The notes beneath the pieces were generated by a model. That model ran no database searches. It was given only the letters and a program-made list of their open reading frames with translations, and was not told where the DNA came from. The position numbers were made by a program, and so were the translations under genes. Below, one piece after another: positions 9,428 to 17,287 of a stretch of DNA of 64,000 nt. Position 1 is the first letter of the stretch; each line of letters starts with the position of its first letter. The stretch comes from Silanimonas sp. (lineage in GTDB: Bacteria > Pseudomonadota > Gammaproteobacteria > Xanthomonadales > Xanthomonadaceae): the NCBI RefSeq assembly GCF_027531545.1, contig NZ_JAPZSC010000001.1:372001-436000 (forward strand), read 5' to 3'.

Positions 9428-11026
9428 ATGCTCCTCGAGTACTACGGCTTCGCCGAAGCGCCGTTCTCGATCACACCGGACCCGCGCTTCGTGTACCTGA
9501 GCGAGCGCCACCGGGACGCGCTCGCGCACCTGCACTACGGCATCACCCAGGGCGGTGGCGGCGGCTTCGTGCAGCTGACGGGCGAAGTCGGTACGGGAAA
9601 AACCACGCTGTGCCGGCTGCTGCTGGAGCAGCTGCCCGAGAACGTGCGCGTCGCCCTCGTGCTGAACCCGCTGCTTTCGCCCGTGGAATTGCTGGAAGCC
9701 ATCGCCGAGGAGCTGCGCCTCGAGATCAGCGCGGTGCGTGGCAGCCTGAAGGGCCTCTACGACCGGCTGAACGCTTACCTCATCGACGCCTATGCGCAGG
9801 GCCTGCGCGTGGTGGTGATCATCGACGAAGCGCAGAACCTCTCGAAGGAGGCGCTGGAGCAGGTGCGCCTGCTCACCAACCTCGAAACGCCCACGCAGAA
9901 GCTGCTGCAGATGGTGCTGCTCGGCCAGCCCGAGCTGCGCGACCTGCTCGACCGCCCCGAGCTGCGCCAACTCGCGCAGCGCATCACCGCGCGCTTCCAC
10001 CTGACGCCGCTCGACGCCGACGAAATCGAGGCCTACGTCCGCCATCGCGTCGCGGTGGCCGGCGCCACGCGCTTTCCTTTCACCCGTCTCGCGGTGAAGC
10101 GGCTGCACCACCATGCCGGCGGCGTGCCGCGGCTGGTGAACGTGATCGCCGAGCGCGCCCTGCTCGCCGGCTACGCGCGCGACGAGCATCCGGTCGGCGA
10201 ACGCCTCGTCGATCTGGCGGCGCGCGAGGTGCTGGTGCGCCCGCTGAAGCGCCTGCCGAAACCTTCGATGCCGGTGGTGGTCGGCGCGGCCCTGGCGATC
10301 GGCATCGCGCTGTTCGCGCTGGCGCCGCGACGCTCCTCGGCGCCACCGACGCCCGAGCCCGCCGCAGGGCTGTCCATACCGATCCCGCCGCCGCGCCTCG
10401 ATGGGGCGACCCTCGCGGCCCGGCTTCGGCAGCTCGACGACTCGCCGGCGCCCGCCGCGGCGGAACTGATGCGGATGTGGGCGGTGCGGGCGCAGGAGGC
10501 CACGCCGCGACGCCTCGCCGACTGCCCGCCCGTGCTCGCGCCCGGCCTGCTGTGCCAGACCGGCACCACCAGCCTCGACGCCTTGGTGGCGCTGCAGCGC
10601 CCCGCGCTGGTCCAGCTCGACGGCGAGGACGGTCAACGCGTCTGGGCGGTGCTGCTCGGCGCGGACGCGCTGCGCGTGCGCCTGTGGCTCGGCGACATCG
10701 CCGTCGACATCCCGCGCGTCGACTTCAACCGCCATTTCCGCGGCCGCCACTTGTCGATCTGGCGCGGCCCCTTGGCCTTGGCGCGCATTCCCACCGCGGG
10801 CGAAACGGGGCCGGAAGTGGATTGGCTGGCCTCGCGACTGGAGGCGCAGCGGCAAGCAGCGATGCCACAGGGCCCCTCGGAGTTCGACGCCGCCCTCACC
10901 GACGCGCTGCGCGACGTGCAGCGGGTGCACGGGCTGGCCGTCGACGGCGTGCCGGGCCCGGCCACCTTGCGCTCGCTTGGCGCGGAACGCAGCGACGGCC
11001 CGCGGCTGCGTCGGGCCTTGGATTGA
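9428..11026 (+). CDS. ExeA-family AAA+ ATPase with peptidoglycan-binding domain
   Basis: ExeA/GspA proteins work with GspB to place the type II secretion secretin through the peptidoglycan. The 532-residue protein opens with the family signature YYGFAEAPFSITPDPRF, then an AAA+ domain with Walker A GEVGTGKTT (about 52-60) and Walker B VVVIIDEAQNL (about 130-140). One transmembrane helix follows (about 278-297, VVVGAALAIGIALFALA). The periplasmic part ends in a PG_binding_1-like region (about 490-530, DVQRVHGLAVDGVPGPATL). The gspB-like gene follows after 10 nt. No other gsp gene is in this window, so the secretion machinery, if present, is elsewhere. Confidence 0.88.
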   Translation: MLLEYYGFAEAPFSITPDPRFVYLSERHRDALAHLHYGITQGGGGGFVQLTGEVGTGKTTLCRLLLEQLPENVRVALVLNPLLSPVELLEAIAEELRLEISAVRGSLKGLYDRLNAYLIDAYAQGLRVVVIIDEAQNLSKEALEQVRLLTNLETPTQKLLQMVLLGQPELRDLLDRPELRQLAQRITARFHLTPLDADEIEAYVRHRVAVAGATRFPFTRLAVKRLHHHAGGVPRLVNVIAERALLAGYARDEHPVGERLVDLAAREVLVRPLKRLPKPSMPVVVGAALAIGIALFALAPRRSSAPPTPEPAAGLSIPIPPPRLDGATLAARLRQLDDSPAPAAAELMRMWAVRAQEATPRRLADCPPVLAPGLLCQTGTTSLDALVALQRPALVQLDGEDGQRVWAVLLGADALRVRLWLGDIAVDIPRVDFNRHFRGRHLSIWRGPLALARIPTAGETGPEVDWLASRLEAQRQAAMPQGPSEFDAALTDALRDVQRVHGLAVDGVPGPATLRSLGAERSDGPRLRRALD

Positions 11027-11036
11027 GGGCCCGGCC

Positions 11037-11681
11037 GTGTCGCTGATCCTCGAAGCCCTGCGCCGCTCCGAAGCCGAGCGCCGCCGTGCGGCGCCGCCCA
11101 GCCTGCTCGGTGATGTCGGTCCCGCGCGCCCGGCCCGGACCTCGGCCTGGCCGATGGCGATCGGTGGCCTGCTGCTCGGCGGGCTGCTGGCCGCCGCCGC
11201 GGCGTGGTGGTGGGGCATCGGTCGCGGGGCGCCGGTGGCCGATGCGCCTCCCGCGGTGGTCCCGGCGGCCGCGGCACTCGTGGAGCCCATCGAGCCCGTG
11301 CCGGCGGCCGCCTACGCGCCGCCGCCCGCACAGGCATCGATCACCCCGGCACCGCGGCCGGCGCCGGAGGCCGCACCGGTCGCCGAGGCAACGATCACCG
11401 CGCCGATCGAGCCCGAGGCCGTCACGTCGGCGACGGCGGACACCGGCCTCGGCCCGCGCGACGGCGACCTGCGCTGGTCGGAGGGCGTCGGCGATGCGTT
11501 GCCGCCGCTGCGCGTGTCCATGCACGTGTATGCCGACGATCCGGCGCGCCGCTTCGCCATCGTCGACGGGCAGCGCCGCCGCGAAGGCGAAACCCTGCAG
11601 CCGGGGCTGATGCTGCTGGAGATCCGCCGCGACGGCCTGCGCCTGGGCTGGCAGGGCCGCGTGCTCTGGATTCCGCGCTGA
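11037..11681 (+). CDS. GspB-family type II secretion assembly protein
   Basis: GspB partners ExeA/GspA in secretin assembly. The protein is 214 residues from a GTG start at 11037, chosen because it opens with the family signature SLILEALRRSEAERRR; the upstream in-frame extension overlaps exeA and is not conserved-looking. After a short cytoplasmic segment comes a single transmembrane helix (about 41-61), a long proline/alanine-rich periplasmic linker (about 65-150), and a compact C-terminal domain (about 160-214, LRVSMHVYADDPARRFAIVDG) typical of GspB. The stop overlaps the rhomboid start by one base (TGATG), which indicates translational coupling. Confidence 0.85.
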   Translation: MSLILEALRRSEAERRRAAPPSLLGDVGPARPARTSAWPMAIGGLLLGGLLAAAAAWWWGIGRGAPVADAPPAVVPAAAALVEPIEPVPAAAYAPPPAQASITPAPRPAPEAAPVAEATITAPIEPEAVTSATADTGLGPRDGDLRWSEGVGDALPPLRVSMHVYADDPARRFAIVDGQRRREGETLQPGLMLLEIRRDGLRLGWQGRVLWIPR

Positions 11682-12361
11682 TGGTGTTCGTCGATGCGCC
11701 GGGACGCCGCCACGTCACGTGGCGCTGGGCCACGCCGCTTGTGCTCGTGCTGTGCGTCGGCGCATTCGCGCTGCTGGCGTTCGTCGACCGCGCCACCCAT
11801 GACGCGCTGCTGTTGCGCTGGGGTGCGCTCTCGGCCGCGGCGGCGGACTGGCGCAGCCTGCTGCAGCCGGAGCGCGCAGCCACCCTCGTGACGACGCTGG
11901 GCCTGCACAGCAGCGGCACCCACCTGCTTGGCAACATGCTGTTCCTGCTGGTGTTCGGCCTGCCCGCCGAGAGGGCACTCGGCTCCTGGCGCTTGCTCGC
12001 GCTGTTCGTGGCCGGTGGCGCGCTGTCGAACTTCGTGGCGGCGCTGTCGATGGACCGCCCCGACCGCGTGATCATCGGCGCGTCGGGCGCGGTGTCGACG
12101 CTGATCGGCGCCTACCTCGCCCTGTTCCCGAACGCGCGCCTCGGCGTGGTGCTGCCACTCGGCCTCTGGCTGGAATTCGTGCGCATGCCGGCCGTCGCGC
12201 TGATCAGCCTGTGGGTGGTGCTGCAGTTGCTGTTCACCTGGGCGGGCCCGAGTTTCGGCGCCGTGGCGTGGTGGGCGCATCTCGCCGGCTTCGCCTTCGG
12301 GTTCCTCGTCGCGCTGGCGGTGCGGGAATCGTTGGCGCGCCGGTCGCGACTGCGTGCCTGA
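11681..12361 (+). CDS. Rhomboid-family intramembrane serine protease
   Basis: Rhomboids cleave transmembrane substrates within the membrane using a Ser-His dyad. The 226-residue protein has about six hydrophobic segments. The family landmarks are present: HLLGNMLFLLVFG (HxxxN) on helix 2, the nucleophile serine in IIGASGAVSTLIG (about 128) and the catalytic histidine in AWWAHLAGFAFGF (about 201). The ATG overlaps the gspB stop (TGATG), so it is probably co-expressed with the exeA-gspB pair; whether it acts on type II secretion components is unknown. The gene ends ten bases before the convergent S41 peptidase gene. Confidence 0.88.
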   Translation: MVFVDAPGRRHVTWRWATPLVLVLCVGAFALLAFVDRATHDALLLRWGALSAAAADWRSLLQPERAATLVTTLGLHSSGTHLLGNMLFLLVFGLPAERALGSWRLLALFVAGGALSNFVAALSMDRPDRVIIGASGAVSTLIGAYLALFPNARLGVVLPLGLWLEFVRMPAVALISLWVVLQLLFTWAGPSFGAVAWWAHLAGFAFGFLVALAVRESLARRSRLRA

Positions 12362-12370
12362 GTGCCGGCG

Positions 12371-13663
12371 CTAGCCCGCGCTCGTGGCGCGCCGGGCCGT
12401 CGCCTGACGCGCCGCGGCCGCCTGCTTCACCCGCCGAAGCGCTTCGGCCACCGCGGACTCGCCTTCGACGATCACGCCGGTGGCGTAGCCGTCGGGCACC
12501 TCGGCGTCGCCGGAGAGATGCGTGGGCAGGTCCTGCTCGCGCAGCCCGCGGATGGCGGTGCCCGGCAGCGTGACATCCGGAAGGATGCCGGCAGCCTGGA
12601 TCGAACGCCCCGACGGCGTGTAGTAGCGCGCAGTGGTGAGCTTCAACGCGTCGCCGTTGCCGAGATCGACCACCGTCTGCACCGAGCCCTTGCCGAAGCT
12701 GCGCGCGCCGAGCAGCAGGGCGCGGCGCTGGTCGCGCAATGCGCCGGCGACGACTTCCGCCGAGCTGGCCGTGCCGACATCGAGCAGCACGGCGATGGGC
12801 GCGCCCTGCAGCGCGTCGCCGGCGGCGGCGCGGTACAGCACGTTCGAAGTCGCGGTGCGGCCGCGGGTGCTGACGATCGGGCCGCCCTCGAGGAAGAGGT
12901 CGGCGACTTCGATGGCGGTGGTGAGCAGGCCGCCGGGGTTGTTGCGCAGGTCCAGCACGAGGCCGGAGAGCGGGCCACCGGAGGCCGCCTGCAGCGCGGC
13001 GAGTTGGCGCTTCAGTTCGTCGGCGGTGTCGCCTTCGAAATAGCCGATGCGCAGGTAGCCGTAGCCGGGTTCGAGCAGGCGCCCGCTGACACTCGACAGC
13101 GCGATGCTCTGCCGCACCAGCACGACGTCGCGCGGCAGGGCTTCGCCAGGGCGCAGCAGCGAGAGGCGGACGCTGGTGCCGGCAACGCCGCGCAACGCGC
13201 GCGACGGATCGGGATCGCGCAGGCTGCCGGCCGGGCGGCCGTCGATGGCGACGATGACGTCGCCGGTGCGCAGCCCGGCCTTGTGCGCCGGGCCGCCGTC
13301 GATGGCGCCGATCACCTTGAGGCTGCGATCGGGCCGGACCTCGACCTCCACGCCGATGCCGTCGTACATGCCCTGCACTTCCTCGGCGAGGGCACTGGCA
13401 CTGGTGGCGGGCAGGTAGGCGCTGTGCGGGTCGAGGTCGGCGAGCAGGGCACGCACCGCGGCCTGCATCAGCGTGCGGTCGTCGATCGGGTCGACGTAGC
13501 CCTCCTGCACGGTGCGGAAGACCTCGGCGAAGCGGCGGATCTCCTCGAGCGGCACGGCCGACGACGGCGCGGGCGCCAGCGGATCGACGGCCGCATCGAC
13601 CTGCGCCCGAAGGGGCGTTGAGGCGGCGAGCGCAAGGAGGATCGGAAGGGGGGAGAGTTGCAT
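12371..13663 (-). CDS. S41-family carboxy-terminal processing peptidase
   Basis: C-terminal processing proteases degrade or mature periplasmic proteins with a Ser-Lys dyad. The 430-residue protein has a signal peptide (about 1-20, QLSPLPILLALAASTPLRAQ), an N-terminal helical region with DPHSAYL, a PDZ domain (about 85-165, GIGVEVEVRPDRSLKV and AGLRTGDVIVAIDG), then the protease core. The nucleophile serine is in VGTASSAEVVAGAL and the lysine in RSFGKGSVQTVVDLG. ATG 13663 is chosen over 13687 because it starts the signal peptide and has GGTGGA upstream. It follows envC on the same strand, the usual gpmI-envC-ctp order. Confidence 0.93.
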   Translation of the reverse strand: MQLSPLPILLALAASTPLRAQVDAAVDPLAPAPSSAVPLEEIRRFAEVFRTVQEGYVDPIDDRTLMQAAVRALLADLDPHSAYLPATSASALAEEVQGMYDGIGVEVEVRPDRSLKVIGAIDGGPAHKAGLRTGDVIVAIDGRPAGSLRDPDPSRALRGVAGTSVRLSLLRPGEALPRDVVLVRQSIALSSVSGRLLEPGYGYLRIGYFEGDTADELKRQLAALQAASGGPLSGLVLDLRNNPGGLLTTAIEVADLFLEGGPIVSTRGRTATSNVLYRAAAGDALQGAPIAVLLDVGTASSAEVVAGALRDQRRALLLGARSFGKGSVQTVVDLGNGDALKLTTARYYTPSGRSIQAAGILPDVTLPGTAIRGLREQDLPTHLSGDAEVPDGYATGVIVEGESAVAEALRRVKQAAAARQATARRATSAG

Positions 13664-13685
13664 GGCGTCCACCGGAGAGGCCGCC

Positions 13686-13691
13686 ATTATG
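13686..13691 (-). promoter_or_regulatory. Putative -10 element for the S41 peptidase gene
   Basis: CATAAT on the minus strand, 22 nt before the ATG at 13663, would give an mRNA with a short leader containing the GGTGGA ribosome-binding site. It lies at the 3' end of envC, so it would be an internal promoter. Confidence 0.3.
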
Positions 13692-13695
13692 CGGC

Positions 13696-14880
13696 TCAGC
13701 GCCACCAGCCGCGCGGATCCACGGGTTGGCCGTTGCGGCGCAGTTCGAAATACAGCGCGGTCTGCGGCGCACCGCCGGAGTCGCCGGCGCGGGCGAGGGT
13801 CTCGCCCTGCCCCACCCAGTCGCCCACGCCGCGACGCAGCGTGTCGTTGTGGGCGTACAGGCTCATCCAGCCTTCGCCGTGGTCGAGGATCAGCAGCAGG
13901 CCGTAGCCCTTCAACCAATCGGCATAGGCCACGCGCCCCGGGGCGACGGCGCGCACCGGCGTGCCGCGGGCCACGGCGAAGCGCACGCCATCGCTCTGCA
14001 GGCCGCCGGGCAGCGCGGCACCGAAGCGCTCCAGCACTCGCCCGCCGTCCACCGGCAGCGGCAGCTGGCCGCGACGGCTGGGGAAGGGCCGATCGTCGTC
14101 GAGCCGTTTCGGGATGTCGGCGATGGCATCGCGCAATTCGGCCAGCAGCGCTTCGACCGCGCGCTGGTCGCGGCCGAGCGCGGCGATCCGTGCTTCGCGG
14201 CCCTTGAACGCGGCTTCGAGGCCCGCCAAGGTCTGGCGACGGGCCTCGCGCTCGGTTTCGAGCGCCGCCAGCGCCGCCGTCGCCGATGTCGCAGCCGCCG
14301 CCACCTCGGTCTGCTGGCGCTGCACCTCGGCGGTGAGCGCGGCCAGCGCGTCGAGTTCGGCCAGCACGCCCTGCACGCGGCGCGCGCGATCGGCCTGAAC
14401 ATGCCGGTGGTAAGCGAGCGCACGGCCCATCGCGCCCACTTGGTCCTGTGCCAACAGCAGCTTCAGCTGCTCGTGGCGACCGGCGGCATAGGCGGCGCGC
14501 ACCAGCCGGGCCAGCACCTCGCGCTGCGCCTTCAAGGCTTCGGCCAGTGCAGCGCGCTCGGCCTCCTTCACCGCAAGCGCCTCGGCGAGACGGGCCTGCT
14601 CGGCCTCGGCGGTGTCGACGGCCTGCTGCGCCTCGGCCACGCGCGCATCGGCCTCGCGAAGCGCCGTCAGCGTCTCGGATTTCACGGCTTCTGCGCGTTT
14701 CTGCTCCGCTGCCAGCGCCGCGACGCGCTGCTTCAACGCGTCGAGCTGGGCCTGTGCTTCGGCCTCGCGCGCCGCGCGCTGCGGGTCGGGGGCTTGGGCG
14801 AAGGACGGCGCCGCGACGAAGGCCGACGACGCCAACAGCATCGCCAGCCATCCGGCCGCGAACGCGCGGGCTGGCCTCAA
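13696..14880 (-). CDS. envC: Murein hydrolase activator EnvC-like protein
   Basis: EnvC activates the amidases AmiA/AmiB at the division septum. The 394-residue protein has a signal peptide (about 1-27), a long coiled-coil region (about 33-245, alanine/glutamate/arginine-rich heptads) and a C-terminal LytM/M23 domain (about 290-394). The LytM domain lacks the usual zinc ligands: the HxH strand reads LYFELRR, as expected for an activator rather than an enzyme. The start is TTG at 14880, which overlaps the gpmI stop as TTGA; it gives a proper arginine-bearing signal peptide, whereas the ATG at 14841 would remove its positive n-region. Such an overlap implies coupling to gpmI translation. Confidence 0.88.
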   Translation of the reverse strand: MRPARAFAAGWLAMLLASSAFVAAPSFAQAPDPQRAAREAEAQAQLDALKQRVAALAAEQKRAEAVKSETLTALREADARVAEAQQAVDTAEAEQARLAEALAVKEAERAALAEALKAQREVLARLVRAAYAAGRHEQLKLLLAQDQVGAMGRALAYHRHVQADRARRVQGVLAELDALAALTAEVQRQQTEVAAAATSATAALAALETEREARRQTLAGLEAAFKGREARIAALGRDQRAVEALLAELRDAIADIPKRLDDDRPFPSRRGQLPLPVDGGRVLERFGAALPGGLQSDGVRFAVARGTPVRAVAPGRVAYADWLKGYGLLLILDHGEGWMSLYAHNDTLRRGVGDWVGQGETLARAGDSGGAPQTALYFELRRNGQPVDPRGWWR

Positions 14881-16409
14881 GCGGGCTGCACCAGCGATTC
14901 GCCGGTCATCGCCGCCGGCTTCGGCAGGCCCATCAGCTGCAGCACGGTCGGGGCGATGTCGCGAAGCGCGCCGCCCGATCGCAGCGTGGCCTTGCGGCCG
15001 ACGTAGACGAAGGGCACCGGGCCGACGGTGTGCGCCGTGTGCGGCTGGCCCGTCTCCGGGTCGCGCATCATCTCGAGGTTGCCGTGGTCGGCAGTCACGA
15101 GCATCTCGCCACCGACCGCCTCGATGGCTTCGCGCAAGCGGCCGAGCGCGATGTCGACGGCTTCCGCCGCCTTGATCGCCGCCTGCAAATCCCCGGTGTG
15201 GCCGACCATGTCGGGGTTGGCGATGTTGCAGGCGATGAAATCGACCTCGCCGCCGCGGATGGCGGCGACCAGCTTGTCGGTGAGCTCGGGGCAGCTCATC
15301 TCCGGCTGCAGGTCGTAGGTGGCGACCTTCGGCGAGGGCACCAGTTCGCGCGATTCGCCCGGCAACAGCGCCTCGCGGCCGCCGCTGAAGAAGAACGTGA
15401 CGTGCGCGTACTTCTCGGTCTCGGCGATGCGCAGCTGCTTCAAGCCGGCGGCGGCGATCACTTCGCCCAGCGTGTCGCGCAGGTCTTCCGGCGCATAGGC
15501 CACCTTCGCCGGTAGTTCCGACGAGTACTCGGCCATGCCGACGAAGCGCGACAGCGCGATCGCGCGCGGCTTCACGAAACCGTCGAAGCCCGGCACGGTG
15601 AAGGCCGCGGTGATCTGGCGGGCGCGATCGGCGCGGAAATTGAAGAAGACCACGGCGTCGCCGTCGCGCATCGGGGCGGCGCCCTCGATCACTGTGGGCT
15701 TCACGAACTCGTCGTTCTCGCCACGGGCGTAGGCGGCCTCGAGCGCGGCCAGGCCGTCGGCCGCGCGGAACCCGGCGACGCCTTCGGTCATGGCGCGGAA
15801 CGCGAGCTCGACGCGATCCCAGCGCTGGTCGCGGTCCATCGCGAAGTAGCGGCCCGACACGCTGGCGAGGCGCGCATTGCCGGCCTTGGCCATCACGTCG
15901 GCCAGGGCGCGCAACGAAGGCTCGGCGGACTTCGGCGGCATGTCGCGGCCATCGAGGAACGCGTGCACGGCCACCCGGGCCACGCCTTCGCGCTTCGCCA
16001 TCTCGATCAGCGCGAACAGATGCGCTTCGTGCGAGTGCACGCCGCCCGGCGAGAGCAGGCCCATCAGGTGCAGGGTGCCGCCGGCGTCGCGGGCCGCGTG
16101 GCAGGCGGCCAGCAGCTCGGGGTTGCGGAAGAAGTCGCCGCTCTCGATCTCGGCGTCCACCCGGGTGAGGTCCTGGTAGACGATGCGGCCGGCGCCGATG
16201 TTCATGTGGCCGACTTCGGAATTGCCCATCTGGCCGTCCGGCAGGCCGACGAAGCGGCCCTCGGTGTGGACGAGGGTGTGCGGGCACTCGGCCAGCAGGC
16301 GGCGCCAGTGCGGCACCCGGGCCAGGGCGATGGCGTTGTCGGCCGTCTCGTCGCGATGGCCCCAGCCATCGAGGATCAGCAGCAGGACGGGTTTCGGACG
16401 CGACGCCAT
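14877..16409 (-). CDS. gpmI: 2,3-bisphosphoglycerate-independent phosphoglycerate mutase
   Basis: Interconverts 3- and 2-phosphoglycerate in lower glycolysis and gluconeogenesis, using two manganese ions and a phosphoserine intermediate. The 510-residue length is standard. The N-terminal metal site LLILDGWGHR and the nucleophile serine in GQMGNSEVGHMNIGAGR (about residue 66) are present, as are DGRDMPPKS, FNFRADRARQ, and the metal-binding ends AHVTFFFSGG and VTADHGNLEMM. It is the first gene of gpmI-envC-ctp. A TAGACT -10-like hexamer lies 33 nt upstream, and GGGAGG serves as the ribosome-binding site. Confidence 0.97.
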   Translation of the reverse strand: MASRPKPVLLLILDGWGHRDETADNAIALARVPHWRRLLAECPHTLVHTEGRFVGLPDGQMGNSEVGHMNIGAGRIVYQDLTRVDAEIESGDFFRNPELLAACHAARDAGGTLHLMGLLSPGGVHSHEAHLFALIEMAKREGVARVAVHAFLDGRDMPPKSAEPSLRALADVMAKAGNARLASVSGRYFAMDRDQRWDRVELAFRAMTEGVAGFRAADGLAALEAAYARGENDEFVKPTVIEGAAPMRDGDAVVFFNFRADRARQITAAFTVPGFDGFVKPRAIALSRFVGMAEYSSELPAKVAYAPEDLRDTLGEVIAAAGLKQLRIAETEKYAHVTFFFSGGREALLPGESRELVPSPKVATYDLQPEMSCPELTDKLVAAIRGGEVDFIACNIANPDMVGHTGDLQAAIKAAEAVDIALGRLREAIEAVGGEMLVTADHGNLEMMRDPETGQPHTAHTVGPVPFVYVGRKATLRSGGALRDIAPTVLQLMGLPKPAAMTGESLVQPA

Positions 16410-16442
16410 GACCTTTGCACCAGTGACGAAAGGGAGGCGACA

Positions 16443-16448
16443 AGTCTA
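16443..16448 (-). promoter_or_regulatory. Putative -10 element for gpmI
   Basis: TAGACT on the minus strand lies 33 nt before the gpmI ATG, with the purine-rich ribosome-binding site between them. It belongs to the TAnnCT set described in the findings. Confidence 0.42.
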
Positions 16449-16495
16449 GCCGGCGGGCGGCAGGATGGCCGCGTCAATCCGACCCGGAGCCCGCC

Positions 16496-17227
16496 ATGCG
16501 CCATCCCGTCCGCCTCAGCCCGCTCGTCCTCGCCCTTGCCCTCGCCGTCGGCGCCGGGCACGCCCTGGCCGACACCCCGCCGAGCGAGTCGAAGGTGCTG
16601 GGCAGCATCACCGCCCAGGCCGGCCAGGCCTACGACAGCCTCGATTCGGTGAACGGCGGCATCAGCATCCAGCGCGGCGCCACCGTGCGCAGCGCCGAGA
16701 CGGTGAACGGCGGCATCAGCATCGACGAAGGCGCCACCGTCGGCAGCGCCGAAACCGTCAATGGCGGCATCAGCATCGCCGGCAAGGTGAAGCTGGGCAG
16801 CGCCGAGACCGTCAACGGCGGCATCAGCCTCGACATCGACAGCGAGGTGTCCGGCGACCTCGAGACCGTCAACGGCCCCATCCGCATCGGCGCGCGCGGC
16901 GTGGTCGCCGGGAAGCTGGAAACCGTGAATGGCGGCATCCGCCTCGACGGCGGCAAGGTCCAAGGCATGCTGCGAACGGTGAACGGCGACATCACCCTCG
17001 GGCGCGGGTCGCAGGCCGGCGGCATCGAGATCGAAGAGCCGAACCGCGGCTGGTGGAACTGGGGCAGCGAGAAGCTGCCGCGCATCGTCATCGGCCCAGA
17101 GGCCAAGGTGAACGGCCCGATGGTGTTCAAGCGCGAGGTGAAGCTCTACGTGCACGCCACGGCCACGATCGGCGAGGTGCGCGGCGCCACGGCCGTGCGC
17201 TACGAGGGCGAAGACGCGCCGGAGTAA
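16496..17227 (+). CDS. Exported repeat protein with SAETVNGGISI repeats, probable beta-solenoid
   Basis: I do not recognise a named family. The 243-residue protein has a clear signal peptide (about 1-25, VLALALAVGAGHALA) and then seven or eight tandem repeats of about 18-20 residues (roughly residues 40-185). The core is S-A-E-T-V-N-G-G-I-S-I followed by a variable turn; three copies are nearly identical and later ones diverge (LETVNGPIRI, LETVNGGIRL, LRTVNGDITL). Alternating hydrophobic residues and conserved glycines at fixed spacing are what a beta-solenoid coil would need, as in bactofilins and similar polymer-forming folds. The C-terminus (about 190-243) is not repetitive and includes WWNWG. 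A CGGAG ribosome-binding site precedes the ATG. It may be a periplasmic or surface structural protein. Confidence 0.75.
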   Translation: MRHPVRLSPLVLALALAVGAGHALADTPPSESKVLGSITAQAGQAYDSLDSVNGGISIQRGATVRSAETVNGGISIDEGATVGSAETVNGGISIAGKVKLGSAETVNGGISLDIDSEVSGDLETVNGPIRIGARGVVAGKLETVNGGIRLDGGKVQGMLRTVNGDITLGRGSQAGGIEIEEPNRGWWNWGSEKLPRIVIGPEAKVNGPMVFKREVKLYVHATATIGEVRGATAVRYEGEDAPE

Positions 17228-17248
17228 GCGGCCTAGCGGCGGGCCGCA

Positions 17249-17254
17249 TAGAAT
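17249..17254 (+). promoter_or_regulatory. Putative -10 element for the M28 peptidase gene
   Basis: TAGAAT lies 33 nt before the ATG at 17288. A GCGGCC/GGCCGC hairpin (17228-17247) lies just upstream and could weakly terminate the preceding gene, though it has no T tract. Confidence 0.4.
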
Positions 17255-17287
17255 CACGGGACGTTTCCACGTTGGAGTGTCCCCGTG

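Noticed and set aside
16640-17000. Short tandem repeats that could be mistaken for a CRISPR or satellite
   Set aside because: They are codon-phased repeats inside an exported protein gene, with no spacers or cas genes.
17228-17247. GCGGCC/GGCCGC hairpin as a terminator for the repeat-protein gene
   Set aside because: The stem is short and there is no T tract; not listed as a terminator.
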